Below, piece by piece: positions 41,514-50,936 of a stretch of 64,000 bases of DNA. The DNA lies in contig OZ243107.1 of NCBI GenBank assembly GCA_965212245.1, positions 1,612,001 through 1,676,000 on the forward strand. Direction: 5' to 3'. How positions within the stretch are numbered: position 1 is the first letter of the stretch; each line of letters starts with the position of its first letter. A model generated the notes under the pieces. The model saw nothing but the letters and a program-made list of their open reading frames with translations. It was not told where the DNA came from and searched no databases. The stretch is from CAKZNE01 sp040222435. GTDB lineage: Bacteria; Bacteroidota; Bacteroidia; Flavobacteriales; Schleiferiaceae. The position numbers and the translations under genes were made by a program.

Positions 41514-43526
41514 TCAAACCAAATCACCCAAATCCCCCTCCACCACCTCCGGCAGTGTTACTTTCAAACCCGGTGTACGTTCCATTTCGCGTTTAATAGC
41601 AAAAAGGGCCGGTTCATTGCGGGCCCAGCTCCTGCGGGCAATGCCGTTGTTTACATCGTAGAGCAGCATGCTTTGCAGCCTGCGGCTGGCATCTTCACTG
41701 CCGTCCAGCAGCATACCGAAGCCCCCGTTTATCACTTCGCCCCAGCCTACACCGCCACCGTTGTGGATGCTTACCCAAGTGGCGCCTCTGAAGCTGTCGC
41801 CAATCACGTTTTGTATGGCCATATCGGCCGTAAAGCGGGAGCCATCGTAAATGTTAGAAGTTTCGCGGTAAGGGGAGTCCGTGCCACTTACATCGTGGTG
41901 GTCGCGGCCCAATACCACGGCACCGATCTTTCCGGCTTTAATGGCTTCGTTAAAGGCCTGCGCTATCTTAATGCGCCCTTCTGAGTCTGCATAGAGGATG
42001 CGGGCCTGGGAGCCCACCACCATTTTATTTTCTCCGGCTGCTTTAATCCAGCGGATGTTGTCTTCCATCTGCTGGCGGATCTCATCCGGTGCGGAGGCCG
42101 CCATTTCGGAGAGTACTTCTGAAGCCAGCTGGTCGGTATAGGCCAGGTCCTCCGGCTTGCCGGAAGCACATACCCAACGGAAGGGTCCGAAGCCATAGTC
42201 GAAACACATGGGGCCCATGATGTCCTGCACGTAGCTGGGGTATTTGAACTCACGGCCCAGGGTGGGTTCGGGGTTCATGATATCCGCTCCGGCACGGCTG
42301 GCTTCCAAAAGGAAAGCGTTGCCATAATCAAAGAAGTAGGTGCCTTTGGCGGTGTGTTTATTCACGGCATCGGCATGCCTGCGCAGGGTTTCCTGCACCA
42401 GTTCTTTAAAGCGGTCCGGGTCATTCGCCATCATTACGTTGGCGTCTTCGTAGCTGAGACCGGCCGGGTAATAGCCTCCCGCCCAGGGGTTGTGCAGGGA
42501 AGTTTGGTCGGAACCCAGGTCAATGTAAATGTCTTCGGCATCAAAGCGCTCCCATACATCCACCACATTACCCTCATAGGCAATGGAAACCGTTTCTTTA
42601 TTCTTTCGGGCCTGGCGCACGCGCTCCACCAGTTCGTTCAGGTCGGCAGTGATCTCATCCACCCAGCCTTGCTCATAGCGTTTGCGGGAGGCTTTGGGGT
42701 TTACCTCTGCGGTTACAGAAATGCACCCAGCAATGTTCCCGGCCTTGGGCTGTGCTCCGCTCATACCGCCCAGTCCGGCTGTAACAAAGAGAGCCCCGCT
42801 ATGGGGTTGCTTACCCACTTTACGCAGGGCGTTCAATACGGTAATGGTGGTGCCGTGCACAATACCCTGCGGACCGATATACATATAGCTTCCGGCCGTC
42901 ATTTGTCCGTATTGCGTTACACCCAGGGCATTGTATTTTTCCCAGTCGTCCGGTTGGGAGTAGTTGGGGATCATCATTCCGTTGGTGACCACCACGCGGG
43001 GAGCGTCTTTGTGCGAAGGGAATAAGCCCATAGGATGCCCGCTGTACATATGCAGGCTCTGCTCATCGGTCATTTCCGCCAGGTACTGCATGGTAATGCG
43101 GTACTGTGCCCAGTTCTGGAATACCGCTCCATTGCCCCCGTAGGTAATAAGTTCATGCGGATGTTGCGCCACGGCCGGGTCCAGGTTGTTTTGGATCATC
43201 AGCATAATGGCTTTGGCCTGTTCTGAATTTCCGGGGTATTCCGAAATGGGGCGGGCGTAGATATCATAATCCGGGCGAAAACGGTACATATAAATACGCC
43301 CGTAATCCTTCAGTTCCTGCGCAAATTCTGCGGCCAGTTCATGGTGCCATGGCTGCGGAAAATAGCGCAGAGCGTTCTGCAGGGCCAATACCTTTTCCTC
43401 TTTGCTCAGTATGTCTTTGCGTTTAGGAGCGTGGTTGGTATCGGGGTCATAAGCCTTAGGGGCGGGCAGCCGGGTTGGAATTCCTTCTGCTATCTGCTCT
43501 TTGAATGTGCGGGTAACCGTTTCCAT
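41514..43526 (-). CDS. hutU: Urocanate hydratase
   Basis: 670 residues. YGGNGAVFQNWAQYRI and GGLGGMSGAQPKAG, with the NAD-binding Gly-rich loop, and DHHDVSGTDSPYRETSN are diagnostic. It hydrates urocanate to imidazolonepropionate in histidine breakdown, with tightly bound NAD. The Bacteroidota form has this length. No hutH, hutI or hutG is next to it; the only operon partner is a DUF5522 gene 5 bases upstream. Confidence 0.96.
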   Translation of the reverse strand: METVTRTFKEQIAEGIPTRLPAPKAYDPDTNHAPKRKDILSKEEKVLALQNALRYFPQPWHHELAAEFAQELKDYGRIYMYRFRPDYDIYARPISEYPGNSEQAKAIMLMIQNNLDPAVAQHPHELITYGGNGAVFQNWAQYRITMQYLAEMTDEQSLHMYSGHPMGLFPSHKDAPRVVVTNGMMIPNYSQPDDWEKYNALGVTQYGQMTAGSYMYIGPQGIVHGTTITVLNALRKVGKQPHSGALFVTAGLGGMSGAQPKAGNIAGCISVTAEVNPKASRKRYEQGWVDEITADLNELVERVRQARKNKETVSIAYEGNVVDVWERFDAEDIYIDLGSDQTSLHNPWAGGYYPAGLSYEDANVMMANDPDRFKELVQETLRRHADAVNKHTAKGTYFFDYGNAFLLEASRAGADIMNPEPTLGREFKYPSYVQDIMGPMCFDYGFGPFRWVCASGKPEDLAYTDQLASEVLSEMAASAPDEIRQQMEDNIRWIKAAGENKMVVGSQARILYADSEGRIKIAQAFNEAIKAGKIGAVVLGRDHHDVSGTDSPYRETSNIYDGSRFTADMAIQNVIGDSFRGATWVSIHNGGGVGWGEVINGGFGMLLDGSEDASRRLQSMLLYDVNNGIARRSWARNEPALFAIKREMERTPGLKVTLPEVVEGDLGDLV

Positions 43527-43531
43527 GCGCT

Positions 43532-43690
43532 TTATCTTTTTTTAAATGTATTGGTCTTTTTATCGTAGCCGTAAGGGCAATGCTTGCAGCCGCTTTGGCA
43601 GCAGTGGCCACGTTTCAGGTGGTACTGCCGGGTAAATACAATGAAACCTTCATCGCTGTAGTAGTAATCTCCTTTTTCCAGTTCGGGCAT
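43532..43690 (-). CDS. DUF5522 small protein
   Basis: 52 residues: MPELEKGDYYYSDEGFIVFT, then HLKRGHCCQSGCKHCPYGY. The CC-x3-C-x2-CPY cluster (four Cys) is the DUF5522 signature, which could bind a metal; its role is unknown. TAGCTTTG, a -7 box match, is 4 bases upstream of the ATG, and the hutU ATG is 5 bases after the stop, so it is the first gene of the hutU transcript. Confidence 0.82.
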   Translation of the reverse strand: MPELEKGDYYYSDEGFIVFTRQYHLKRGHCCQSGCKHCPYGYDKKTNTFKKR

Positions 43691-43694
43691 GCTG

Positions 43695-43702
43695 CAAAGC
43701 TA
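43695..43702 (-). promoter_or_regulatory. -7 box of the DUF5522-hutU operon
   Basis: On the minus strand this reads TAGCTTTG (consensus TANNTTTG) and ends four bases before the ATG at 43690. The transcript would be nearly leaderless. A -33 element is not clear. Confidence 0.45.
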
Positions 43703-43809
43703 AACAACGTGGAGTTGAAACCAGAATCGCTAAAACTCTAAATACTAAAACTAAACACTTTGTGAACTGGCCTTTTCGAAATAGCATTTGCTTTCATCAT
43801 TTTTGCAAG

Positions 43810-44760
43810 GTGAAAACTTTCGATCCCCTTAACTCTCCACTGGAGCATATCGATACTATCCATAATGTGGAGTTATGGATGAAGCGCGATGACCGTATTC
43901 ACCCCGAAGTAAGTGGCAACAAATGGCGCAAGCTCAGGTATTACCTGCAGGATTTCCGGAAGAGCGGCAAAGCAGTGATCCTCACCTTTGGCGGAGCTTT
44001 TTCCAATCACCTGGCCGCTACTGCCGCACTCGGTAAGATGACGGGTATTCCTACCAGGGCATTGGTTAGGGGAGAAGAGGTGCAAAACAATCCTACCCTG
44101 GACTTCTGTCGGGAATGTGGTATGGAGATCGAGCCTGTTTCGCGCAAGCGCTACGATACTAAGGATGACCCGGAGTTTTTGGAAAGAATGGCGGAAACCT
44201 TGCCGGAAGTATACCTGATACCCGAAGGAGGAAAAGGTGTGTTGGGCATGAAAGGCTGTGCCGCCATTATAGAGGAGTTGCCGGAAGGCTTTGACGTGAT
44301 CTGTTGTGCGGGAGGCACCGGAACCACCATGGCCGGGATGCTTACCTCAGATTACCCGGCCCAATATGAGTTATATCCAGCTCTGAAGGGCGGTATTTTC
44401 CTGAAACGCGCCATTGATGCGCACCTCGCTGACTATCAAGGTGTATTTTCAACAAAAGAGCATGGAAAAAAAGTGTGGATGGAACGTCTTTTTATTGAAG
44501 AAGATTACCACTTTGGTGGCTACGGAAAAGTAAAGCCTGAGCTCATCCATTTTATGAATACTTTTTATAGCCGGTACGGTATTCCGCTGGATCCGGTGTA
44601 TACGGGTAAAATGATGTTTGGTATTATGGAAGGCCTTGAAAAAGAAAAATGGAAGCCGGGAACAAAGATTATAGCCATTCATACCGGGGGGCTGCAGGGA
44701 ATAAAAGGCATGAACGAACGTTTGAAAAAGTCGGGAAACACATTGCAATATGAAGACTAA
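43810..44760 (+). CDS. ACC deaminase / D-cysteine desulfhydrase family
   Basis: 316 residues from GTG 43810; the longer frame to 43762 adds a leader without homology-like features, and a near -7 box (CATTTTTG) sits just before the GTG. SGNKWRKLRYYL carries the PLP Lys (GNKWRK), FGGAFSNHLAATAALG the substrate loop and AGGTGTTMAGML the phosphate cup. The family splits 1-aminocyclopropane-1-carboxylate or D-cysteine to a keto acid, ammonia and, for D-Cys, sulfide. Which of these applies is not decided by sequence. It overlaps the glucosaminidase gene by 11 bases. Confidence 0.82.
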   Translation: MKTFDPLNSPLEHIDTIHNVELWMKRDDRIHPEVSGNKWRKLRYYLQDFRKSGKAVILTFGGAFSNHLAATAALGKMTGIPTRALVRGEEVQNNPTLDFCRECGMEIEPVSRKRYDTKDDPEFLERMAETLPEVYLIPEGGKGVLGMKGCAAIIEELPEGFDVICCAGGTGTTMAGMLTSDYPAQYELYPALKGGIFLKRAIDAHLADYQGVFSTKEHGKKVWMERLFIEEDYHFGGYGKVKPELIHFMNTFYSRYGIPLDPVYTGKMMFGIMEGLEKEKWKPGTKIIAIHTGGLQGIKGMNERLKKSGNTLQYED

Positions 44761-45664
44761 ACTTTTTGGATTATTGATGTTGCTGGGCCTTTCGGTTGTT
44801 GCCGGGGGAGAAGAGTCCGTTACCATTAGCTACATTGACCAGTACCGGGATGTGGCGATCCGTGAAATGAAGAAATTCGGAGTGCCGGCCAGCATTACCC
44901 TGGCGCAGGGTATACTGGAATCGGGCAGCGGGCAAAGTTACCTGGCCAAACGGGCCAATAACCATTTTGGTATTAAATGCCACCTGGACTGGGACGGCAA
45001 ACGGGTATATCACGATGATGATGAAAAGAACGAATGTTTCCGGGCTTATAAAGATCCGGATGAGAGTTTCCGTGATCATTCTCTTTTCCTGAAGAACCGT
45101 TCACGTTATGCCTTTCTTTTTAAGGAAGACCCTACGGATTATAGGGCGTGGGCACGTGGTTTAAAGAAAGCAGGCTACGCCACCAACCGTAAATACCCAA
45201 CCCTGCTCATTGACCTTATTGAACGCTACGAGCTGCATAAATACGACCTGAAAGGTTTTAAGGTGGATGTAGAGGAGATCACGAAAAATGAACCGGAGAT
45301 ACCGGCCGGGGAGGAGTTGAAAAGCTACCAGGTAAACGTTTCTAAAAACTACGTGGAGTACGTTACCGCCAAAGAAGGCGATTCATTTGAAAGCATCTCT
45401 GAACAAGTGGACGTCTCCGTAAAACGTTTGAAAAAATACAATGAACTGGATGAGGATGTGGCGCTTAAAAAAGGTCAGCGCATCTACCTCCAGCCCAAGC
45501 GCAAAAAAGCTTTTCGCGATTTTGAAGTGCATACCGTGAAGAAAGGCGAAACACTATATAGTATTTCCCAGCAGTACGGGGTGAAGATGAAATACCTGCG
45601 TAAACGGAATAAGCTTAAAGATGATCAGGAGCCGGTGGCAGGTATGGAGCTGGAGTTGCGGTGA
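44750..45664 (+). CDS. LysM glucosaminidase (GH73-like), secreted
   Basis: 304 residues. Signal peptide ends VAGG. The GH73 domain covers ~28-165: TLAQGILESGSGQSYLAK includes the catalytic Glu, followed by NNHFGIKC and YSNSFRDHS-like YKDPDESFRDHS. Two LysM repeats follow (~200-245 YVTAKEGDSFESISEQ; ~258-303 HTVKKGETLYSISQQYG), which bind peptidoglycan. It should hydrolyse N-acetylglucosaminyl bonds in the wall, in division or turnover. Its start overlaps the PLP-enzyme gene, so they are co-translated. Confidence 0.9.
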   Translation: MKTKLFGLLMLLGLSVVAGGEESVTISYIDQYRDVAIREMKKFGVPASITLAQGILESGSGQSYLAKRANNHFGIKCHLDWDGKRVYHDDDEKNECFRAYKDPDESFRDHSLFLKNRSRYAFLFKEDPTDYRAWARGLKKAGYATNRKYPTLLIDLIERYELHKYDLKGFKVDVEEITKNEPEIPAGEELKSYQVNVSKNYVEYVTAKEGDSFESISEQVDVSVKRLKKYNELDEDVALKKGQRIYLQPKRKKAFRDFEVHTVKKGETLYSISQQYGVKMKYLRKRNKLKDDQEPVAGMELELR

Positions 45665-45688
45665 TATACCTCTAAGGCTAAATGATCT

Positions 45689-46108
45689 ATGCAACATAGA
45701 AAGTCCTTGTGGAGAAAAAAGTCAAATCGGGAATATATGATTCCCTTAACAGGGATGCTTACCCTACTTTCCATCATAATGGCTGTTATGCTTCATTATA
45801 GTGGGAAGTATCAGGAGACACAGGTTTATCGTTCTTATTGTAGTGGGTATGGATTTGCACAAAACTTTCTGGTTTTAATGAAAGACCATACCTATAGATT
45901 TCATTTTTATGGGTGCAGTCAGAATTTTGGTTTGGTTGAAGGAGATTGGAGACTTGAAAATGGTATGCTAAGATTGGAGCGGAAAGATACTCTTCAATTA
46001 CTGGAAACCAGATATCTGTTCACCCAGGACTCATTAAAGCCTTTTACTCCAAACCAAAATCATGGGTTTGTCGATTGTAACCTATTTTCTTTTAGCTGTA
46101 TAGAGTGA
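45689..46108 (+). CDS. Small membrane-anchored protein, unknown
   Basis: 139 residues. One helix (about 18-38, IPLTGMLTLLSIIMAVMLHY) and a mature beta-rich domain of 90 residues with four Cys. A string of aromatic strands (HTYRFHFYGCSQNFGLVEGDW) resembles small lipocalin-like domains. Start by the first ATG. It lies 24 bases after the glucosaminidase stop and may be co-transcribed. No family recognised. Confidence 0.55.
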   Translation: MQHRKSLWRKKSNREYMIPLTGMLTLLSIIMAVMLHYSGKYQETQVYRSYCSGYGFAQNFLVLMKDHTYRFHFYGCSQNFGLVEGDWRLENGMLRLERKDTLQLLETRYLFTQDSLKPFTPNQNHGFVDCNLFSFSCIE

Positions 46109-46110
46109 AA

Positions 46111-46125
46111 AAACCGAGGCGGTTT
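46111..46125 (-). terminator. Small hairpin, probable terminator
   Basis: Perfect stem AAACCG / CGGTTT with a 3-base loop, then TTTTT on the minus strand. It overlaps the stop codon of the minus-strand gene ending at 46124 and may also end the plus-strand gene. Confidence 0.5.
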
Positions 46126-46501
46126 ACTTGCCGGTTCCAATCTTTTTCACACCCTTTTCTTTATAGGTATACTTGGTAACCGAAACCAAAAGAAACAGGT
46201 AAAATACCGTGAGAGCGGAGGATATAACCACTGATATCAGATCGGGAGAACCAACGCCAAGGGTCATTTGAGTAATCAGGGCAAATACGGCAAATGCAAA
46301 TAAGAACAGCATAATGGGTCTTGATGTACTTAGTTTCATGAACACAGCCGTTGAAATGAGCAGACTCAAAACTAAGGCGATCACTCCGCTAAAACTCAAT
46401 CCCGAAAGAAATAGCGTGACACATGAAGAGATAAGAGCCATAGCCTGGTGAATACAAACCACCACAAATAACCAGTCTTTGGTGTAAACAACTTTTTTCA
46501 T
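46124..46501 (-). CDS. Small four-helix membrane protein, unknown
   Basis: 125 residues with four hydrophobic helices and a basic C-terminus (YKEKGVKKIGTGK). No motif beyond hydrophobicity. It starts one base before the DUF3352-like gene ends, so the two are probably one transcript. Function unknown. Confidence 0.6.
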   Translation of the reverse strand: MKKVVYTKDWLFVVVCIHQAMALISSCVTLFLSGLSFSGVIALVLSLLISTAVFMKLSTSRPIMLFLFAFAVFALITQMTLGVGSPDLISVVISSALTVFYLFLLVSVTKYTYKEKGVKKIGTGK

Positions 46502-49117
46502 TTAATTGACTCTGTAACAGATCAACGTACCATCTTCGGTAGAGGTTATAATATTGATAGAGCCATCCTGTCGCAAGGAGCCCATATCAAAAGGAGCCTG
46601 GGCAAACACCGGGAAGCCCTTGATCAGTTGTCCATCTTTATCAAATAACATCACCTGTTCGGCATCCGCACTGTAGGTGCCTACGTAAAACTCCCTGCGG
46701 AAGATCATGACCTTGGGTGGTGCGGAGATATCCGATTCTGTCCCGGCCTGCCACGGGTTTTCATCGCTTTTCACAAATACCTGGTCTTCATGCGTAAAAA
46801 TGTACTTATCATCAAAGTAGAGGAACTGTTCAGCGGGATTGCTTTCGTCCAGGTAAATGGCATCCACCGTTCCGTTCAAACCAATGGCCACCATCTCGCC
46901 CTTTTGATTCCGTGAAAGCAATTCGGATTCCTTTAACTGATCTCCTTCACGCCAATAAAAGGGAGGCTTAAGATGATCCAGTCCGGTGATGGTCTTAAAG
47001 CGTTCTTCACCACGCCTGTTCAGCAGGTAAAGCGAACCCTTCTGGCTCAGGCATACAATAACATCCTTACGGTTAATGGTAAAGAGCTGCGGGCGGCTGA
47101 TAAGATCACTATCTGCTTTTTTGAAAGCCCAGCCATTTACGGGTTTTCCGTCTTTATCATAGTTTAAAAGCTTTGGCCCGGCCGGAATCACAAAGCGGTA
47201 ATTACGGGCCCGATCGTAATTAAATACACCTGCGCTGGCGGTAGCCCGCGCGGGTAATTTCACCGGAAATTTCTCTACATCACGCCCCAGGCGGTCTATC
47301 ACATAAAGGCTTTGCGCGGTGTTGCACACCATCTGTAGTTTGTTGTTCTTAAAGAGATCTACCTGCGTAACCGGTCCCAGTAGCGGCCCGTCCATCATTT
47401 TAGTCCACAGGATCTTACCGTTGCCATCCACCAGGTACAGGCGGTTATCCATATCCTGAATGATCACCTCGTGTTTTTTATTGATGTGGTTCAGTACCAG
47501 CTGAGGCGCGGTTTGAGCAGGACTCTCCAATACAGTGGCCCATTGGCGGCTTACCTCTTCTTCAGTTTTAGGTTCGTTCAGCAGGTAGAAATTCACAAAA
47601 GCCGCATCGCCTTCCACGTTTAACTGCAATGAGGCCCAGCGGTAGTTGTTCAGGACCTCCCGTGATTTGTCTATGGTCTGTGCATCAGCTCCCTCTACTT
47701 TTCCCATCATCAGATCGAGGAAAAGCGGGTTGGCGGCAATAATCCGGATATGTGATTTGGAAGGCACCTTTGAAATAAACTCCTGGTAGCTTTCCTCAGC
47801 AGCCAGTGTTTTGCCAGCCAAAAGATCGTTGATGAGACCCTTGAGGGCGGCTTCACTTTCACTGAATACCACAAAATCATCCATTACGGTATAATAAGGC
47901 TTGTGCAATCCCTTAAACAGGCGACCGTACACTTTGGATAAAAGGTTTTCATATACCAGTTTTTTAAGGATCAGGCCCCGGTAACCTTCAATATAGGAAG
48001 AGTCGGTTACGGCTGTAAGAGTTTCTTCTGCCAAAGAGCGCTTCCGGTGTTTGAAATAAGCCATGCGAAAGTTGCTCTTTACGGCTGCATCTGTATAGAT
48101 TAGCCCCATTTCCGTATCTACCCAATTGAGCACGGCAGCTTTGGCTCCGGCTGGTAAAGTAGCTAATTGCTGTTCGTGCCGTTTAAAGTTTTCCGAAGCC
48201 TTAAGGTACTCTTCATAATTGCGTTGGTATTCCTCGGCATTGGCAAAAGAATAGGAAAGCCAAAGTCCGGCTCCGGCCGGTATAATTTCAGCTGCTTCAG
48301 GTTGTTGCGGTGGGGTACCGTGAAAAGCCTGTGTAAAAAAACCTTCCTCAGCGGGAAGCAGCACAATGCCATTCATAAGCAGTTCTTTATTGTAGATCTG
48401 CAGATCCAGTTCAGCCCACTTCCCGGTCTTCTTCAAAAAACCAAGTTCGGCCAGCGGTAAACTTTTTTTAAGCCAGGCCGGTACTTCTTCCAGCCGCACG
48501 TAAATATTGGCTACATCTTTTTTGTTGGCCGTATTGTACAGTTTTTCAAATTCAGGGTTGGCCCGGAAATTAAAATCACTGTTCAGCTGCCGTATAGCTT
48601 CTTCCACCAGGTTTATGCTGCTGCTGAAGAGCAATACCTTACGGTAGGAGCTCAGCGAGAACTTTTCATGGGTATCGTCATAAAAGGTGAATATTTCAGC
48701 CCCGGCATACGTCCTTTTCTTGAATGTGTACTGGTTGGAGAGGCTTTGCCCTGCAATGCGCTCAAAATCTTCGTCCGAAGTAGTGAGGAAAAGCATATCG
48801 TACTTACCAGCTCCGCTTAGTGAAGTGCTGATCAATACTTTGCGGTTGTTGAGAAAGCGTTGTAGCGTGTCTGCCGCAAAAAGATTTTTGAGATGCAGGG
48901 CCTGATCGTGAAAATTACGGATCAGCGGTAAACTGTCAGCATCCCGGAATATTTTGGTTTGGGTAATCTCGTTAAAGGCTTTTTCAATGTTGCGGGTTTC
49001 AATCAATACCACTGAAGATTGGGGAACGCCTGAATACAGGTCGGCTTCGTTCTTAACATCCGGTTTGCAACTGACGGTTAGCAGTATCAGTGCCACTAGA
49101 ATTCCGAGGTATCTCAT
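46502..49117 (-). CDS. DUF3352-like lipoprotein with beta-propeller C-terminus
   Basis: 871 residues. Lipobox LLTVSC gives Cys17. The first ~500 residues match the DUF3352 pattern: start PQSSVVLIETRNIEKAF, then long alpha/beta repeats such as FVVFSESEAALKGLINDLL. The last ~350 residues are WD/PQQ-like blades with DGNGKILWTKMMDG and repeated KPQLFTINRKDVI-type strands. DUF3352 proteins are large, envelope-located and of unknown role. Possibly an envelope scaffold; unproven. Confidence 0.75.
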   Translation of the reverse strand: MRYLGILVALILLTVSCKPDVKNEADLYSGVPQSSVVLIETRNIEKAFNEITQTKIFRDADSLPLIRNFHDQALHLKNLFAADTLQRFLNNRKVLISTSLSGAGKYDMLFLTTSDEDFERIAGQSLSNQYTFKKRTYAGAEIFTFYDDTHEKFSLSSYRKVLLFSSSINLVEEAIRQLNSDFNFRANPEFEKLYNTANKKDVANIYVRLEEVPAWLKKSLPLAELGFLKKTGKWAELDLQIYNKELLMNGIVLLPAEEGFFTQAFHGTPPQQPEAAEIIPAGAGLWLSYSFANAEEYQRNYEEYLKASENFKRHEQQLATLPAGAKAAVLNWVDTEMGLIYTDAAVKSNFRMAYFKHRKRSLAEETLTAVTDSSYIEGYRGLILKKLVYENLLSKVYGRLFKGLHKPYYTVMDDFVVFSESEAALKGLINDLLAGKTLAAEESYQEFISKVPSKSHIRIIAANPLFLDLMMGKVEGADAQTIDKSREVLNNYRWASLQLNVEGDAAFVNFYLLNEPKTEEEVSRQWATVLESPAQTAPQLVLNHINKKHEVIIQDMDNRLYLVDGNGKILWTKMMDGPLLGPVTQVDLFKNNKLQMVCNTAQSLYVIDRLGRDVEKFPVKLPARATASAGVFNYDRARNYRFVIPAGPKLLNYDKDGKPVNGWAFKKADSDLISRPQLFTINRKDVIVCLSQKGSLYLLNRRGEERFKTITGLDHLKPPFYWREGDQLKESELLSRNQKGEMVAIGLNGTVDAIYLDESNPAEQFLYFDDKYIFTHEDQVFVKSDENPWQAGTESDISAPPKVMIFRREFYVGTYSADAEQVMLFDKDGQLIKGFPVFAQAPFDMGSLRQDGSINIITSTEDGTLICYRVN

Positions 49118-49159
49118 TAATAAGGTGAAATTTGCTACAAAAGTATAACAAAGAAACGA

Positions 49160-49771
49160 TCAGAAGTTCAGGGGGAGCTGTCCCGGAAGTTGCCGGAAAG
49201 ACTTTCGGTGATAAGGACTTAAGCCATGCTGACTGATGGCTCTGCGATGTGCCTTTGTGGGGTAACCTTTATTGGATTCCCAGAGATAATGAGGGTACTC
49301 CGTGGCCAGCTTCTCCATATATTCATCCCGGTGGGTTTTGGCTAATACAGATGCGGCTGCTATGCTTTTGAATTTACCATCACCTTTTATGATACAGTAA
49401 TGGGGGTAGCGTTTGTGCGGATTGAAGCGGTTGCCGTCAATCAGCAAACAGTCGGGGTTTTTTTGTAGCTGGTCCACTGCACGATGCATGGCCATGAAAG
49501 AGGCGTTGAGGATGTTTACGGCATCAATCTCATTATGGTCTGCAAAAGACACCGCCCAGGCAATAGCTTTTTTCTCAATGACCTTTCGAAGCTCGTTACG
49601 CTCGTTATGAGTCATTAGCTTGGAATCGTTAAGAGCTGGGTGGCTAAAGCGCGGGGGTAGTATCACTGCTGCGGCCACTACGGGGCCGGCCAGGCAACCA
49701 CGGCCTGCTTCATCGCAACCGGCTTCTGTCTTTCCCCTGGTATGGAAATTACGCAGGCGTACCGGCATCAC
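49160..49771 (-). CDS. rnhB: Ribonuclease HII
   Basis: 203 residues. EAGCDEAGRGCLAGPVV is the family start with the first two acidic residues (DEAGRG); LLIDGNRF and the ASVLAKTHRDEYME segment carry the others. It removes RNA primers and misinserted ribonucleotides from DNA. The upstream GT4 gene ends 23 bases inside it; a later start is possible but would cost the conserved N-terminus little. Length is normal. Confidence 0.95.
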   Translation of the reverse strand: MMPVRLRNFHTRGKTEAGCDEAGRGCLAGPVVAAAVILPPRFSHPALNDSKLMTHNERNELRKVIEKKAIAWAVSFADHNEIDAVNILNASFMAMHRAVDQLQKNPDCLLIDGNRFNPHKRYPHYCIIKGDGKFKSIAAASVLAKTHRDEYMEKLATEYPHYLWESNKGYPTKAHRRAISQHGLSPYHRKSFRQLPGQLPLNF

Positions 49772-50885
49772 GCAAGGTGTTTTGAATACTGGTCCACATC
49801 ATGTCTGCAGAACGATCCCATGAGAATAAACCGGCTCGTTCTTTTCCTTTGGAAATAAGTTGTTGCCTGAGTTCGGGCTCAGCAATGCGAAGCATGGCCG
49901 CTGCAATTTCATCCTGATTTTCAGGATCGCAGATCAAAGCAGCATCTCCGGCTACCTCGGGCATAGATGTGGTAGAGCTGGTAATCACCGGAACCTCACA
50001 CTTAAAAGCCTCAACAATGGGTATTCCAAAACCTTCAAAATGGGATACAAATAAAAGGGCGTGTGAGGTGGCCAGCACCCTGTTGAGGTCTTTACCTTCA
50101 AGGCGGCCTGTGAAAATGATATCCTCTTTATAGAGGTGATTCTGATAGATGGTGGTAATGTGCTTATTCCAAAACATCTTTTCACCTACAATTACAAACT
50201 TGTGCCGGCCACCTTTTTCCCGGTAAATTTGATAAGCCTGCAGCATGCCATCAATATTTTTACGGGGATTGAGCGCTCCTATAAACACAAAAAACTCTTC
50301 ACCATTACTAAGTTGCTGCCGTACTTTTTCCTGCTCCGGTACCGAAAGCGGAAAAAAGAAATCGCCACAACCGTTATACACCAGGTCTATCTTTTGACCG
50401 GATACACCGTATGTTTTGGAAATATCAGTCCGGCTGTATTCTGAAACAGTGGCAATACGCAGGGCTTTGTGCGCAAAGCGCCTGAAGTTTTTCAAGAAAT
50501 AACCTCTGGCTTTTAAAGGTATGTTTTCGGGGTGATGTTCAAAATTAATGTCGTGGATCACTGCAATATCCGGCACTTTATTTCGTAAAGACACGTAACC
50601 ATCAGTAGAGATAAAAAGGTCAGGTTTATGTTTTTTAAAAATACGGGGGAGGCTCCACTCAAACCAGATAAACCACAAAACGGGATGCCTTGCCGGGGGT
50701 CCGGCAACTACGGGCGTTACATTATTACTGAAAACAAAGCGCGGGTCATAGGGCCGGTCAAAAATGAATATCCATTCAATTTCCGGATGGCGCTGGGTCA
50801 GCCTTTTGAAAATTTCGTAGGTGAACCAGCCTATGCCTTCCAATTGGTTAGGCAGCAAAAATCTTGTATTTACCGCTATTTTCAC
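49749..50885 (-). CDS. GT4-family glycosyltransferase
   Basis: 378 residues with two Rossmann domains. The C-terminal donor domain has FIGALNPRKNIDGMLQAY and HFEGFGIPIVEAFKCEVPVI, the EX7E signature of GT4 enzymes. The N-terminal side binds an acceptor. It has no membrane anchor. It lies opposite the Wzx gene and may serve the same polysaccharide. Sugars unknown. Confidence 0.87.
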   Translation of the reverse strand: MKIAVNTRFLLPNQLEGIGWFTYEIFKRLTQRHPEIEWIFIFDRPYDPRFVFSNNVTPVVAGPPARHPVLWFIWFEWSLPRIFKKHKPDLFISTDGYVSLRNKVPDIAVIHDINFEHHPENIPLKARGYFLKNFRRFAHKALRIATVSEYSRTDISKTYGVSGQKIDLVYNGCGDFFFPLSVPEQEKVRQQLSNGEEFFVFIGALNPRKNIDGMLQAYQIYREKGGRHKFVIVGEKMFWNKHITTIYQNHLYKEDIIFTGRLEGKDLNRVLATSHALLFVSHFEGFGIPIVEAFKCEVPVITSSTTSMPEVAGDAALICDPENQDEIAAAMLRIAEPELRQQLISKGKERAGLFSWDRSADMMWTSIQNTLRDAGTPA

Positions 50886-50936
50886 GGCCTCAAATATAGT
50901 GTCATAAATATTTACTTTAGCCCTTTTTAAGCGTCT

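Noticed and set aside
42354..43025. Plus-strand frame of 223 codons opposite hutU
   Set aside because: Antisense to a highly conserved gene; composition is a shadow of hutU codon usage.
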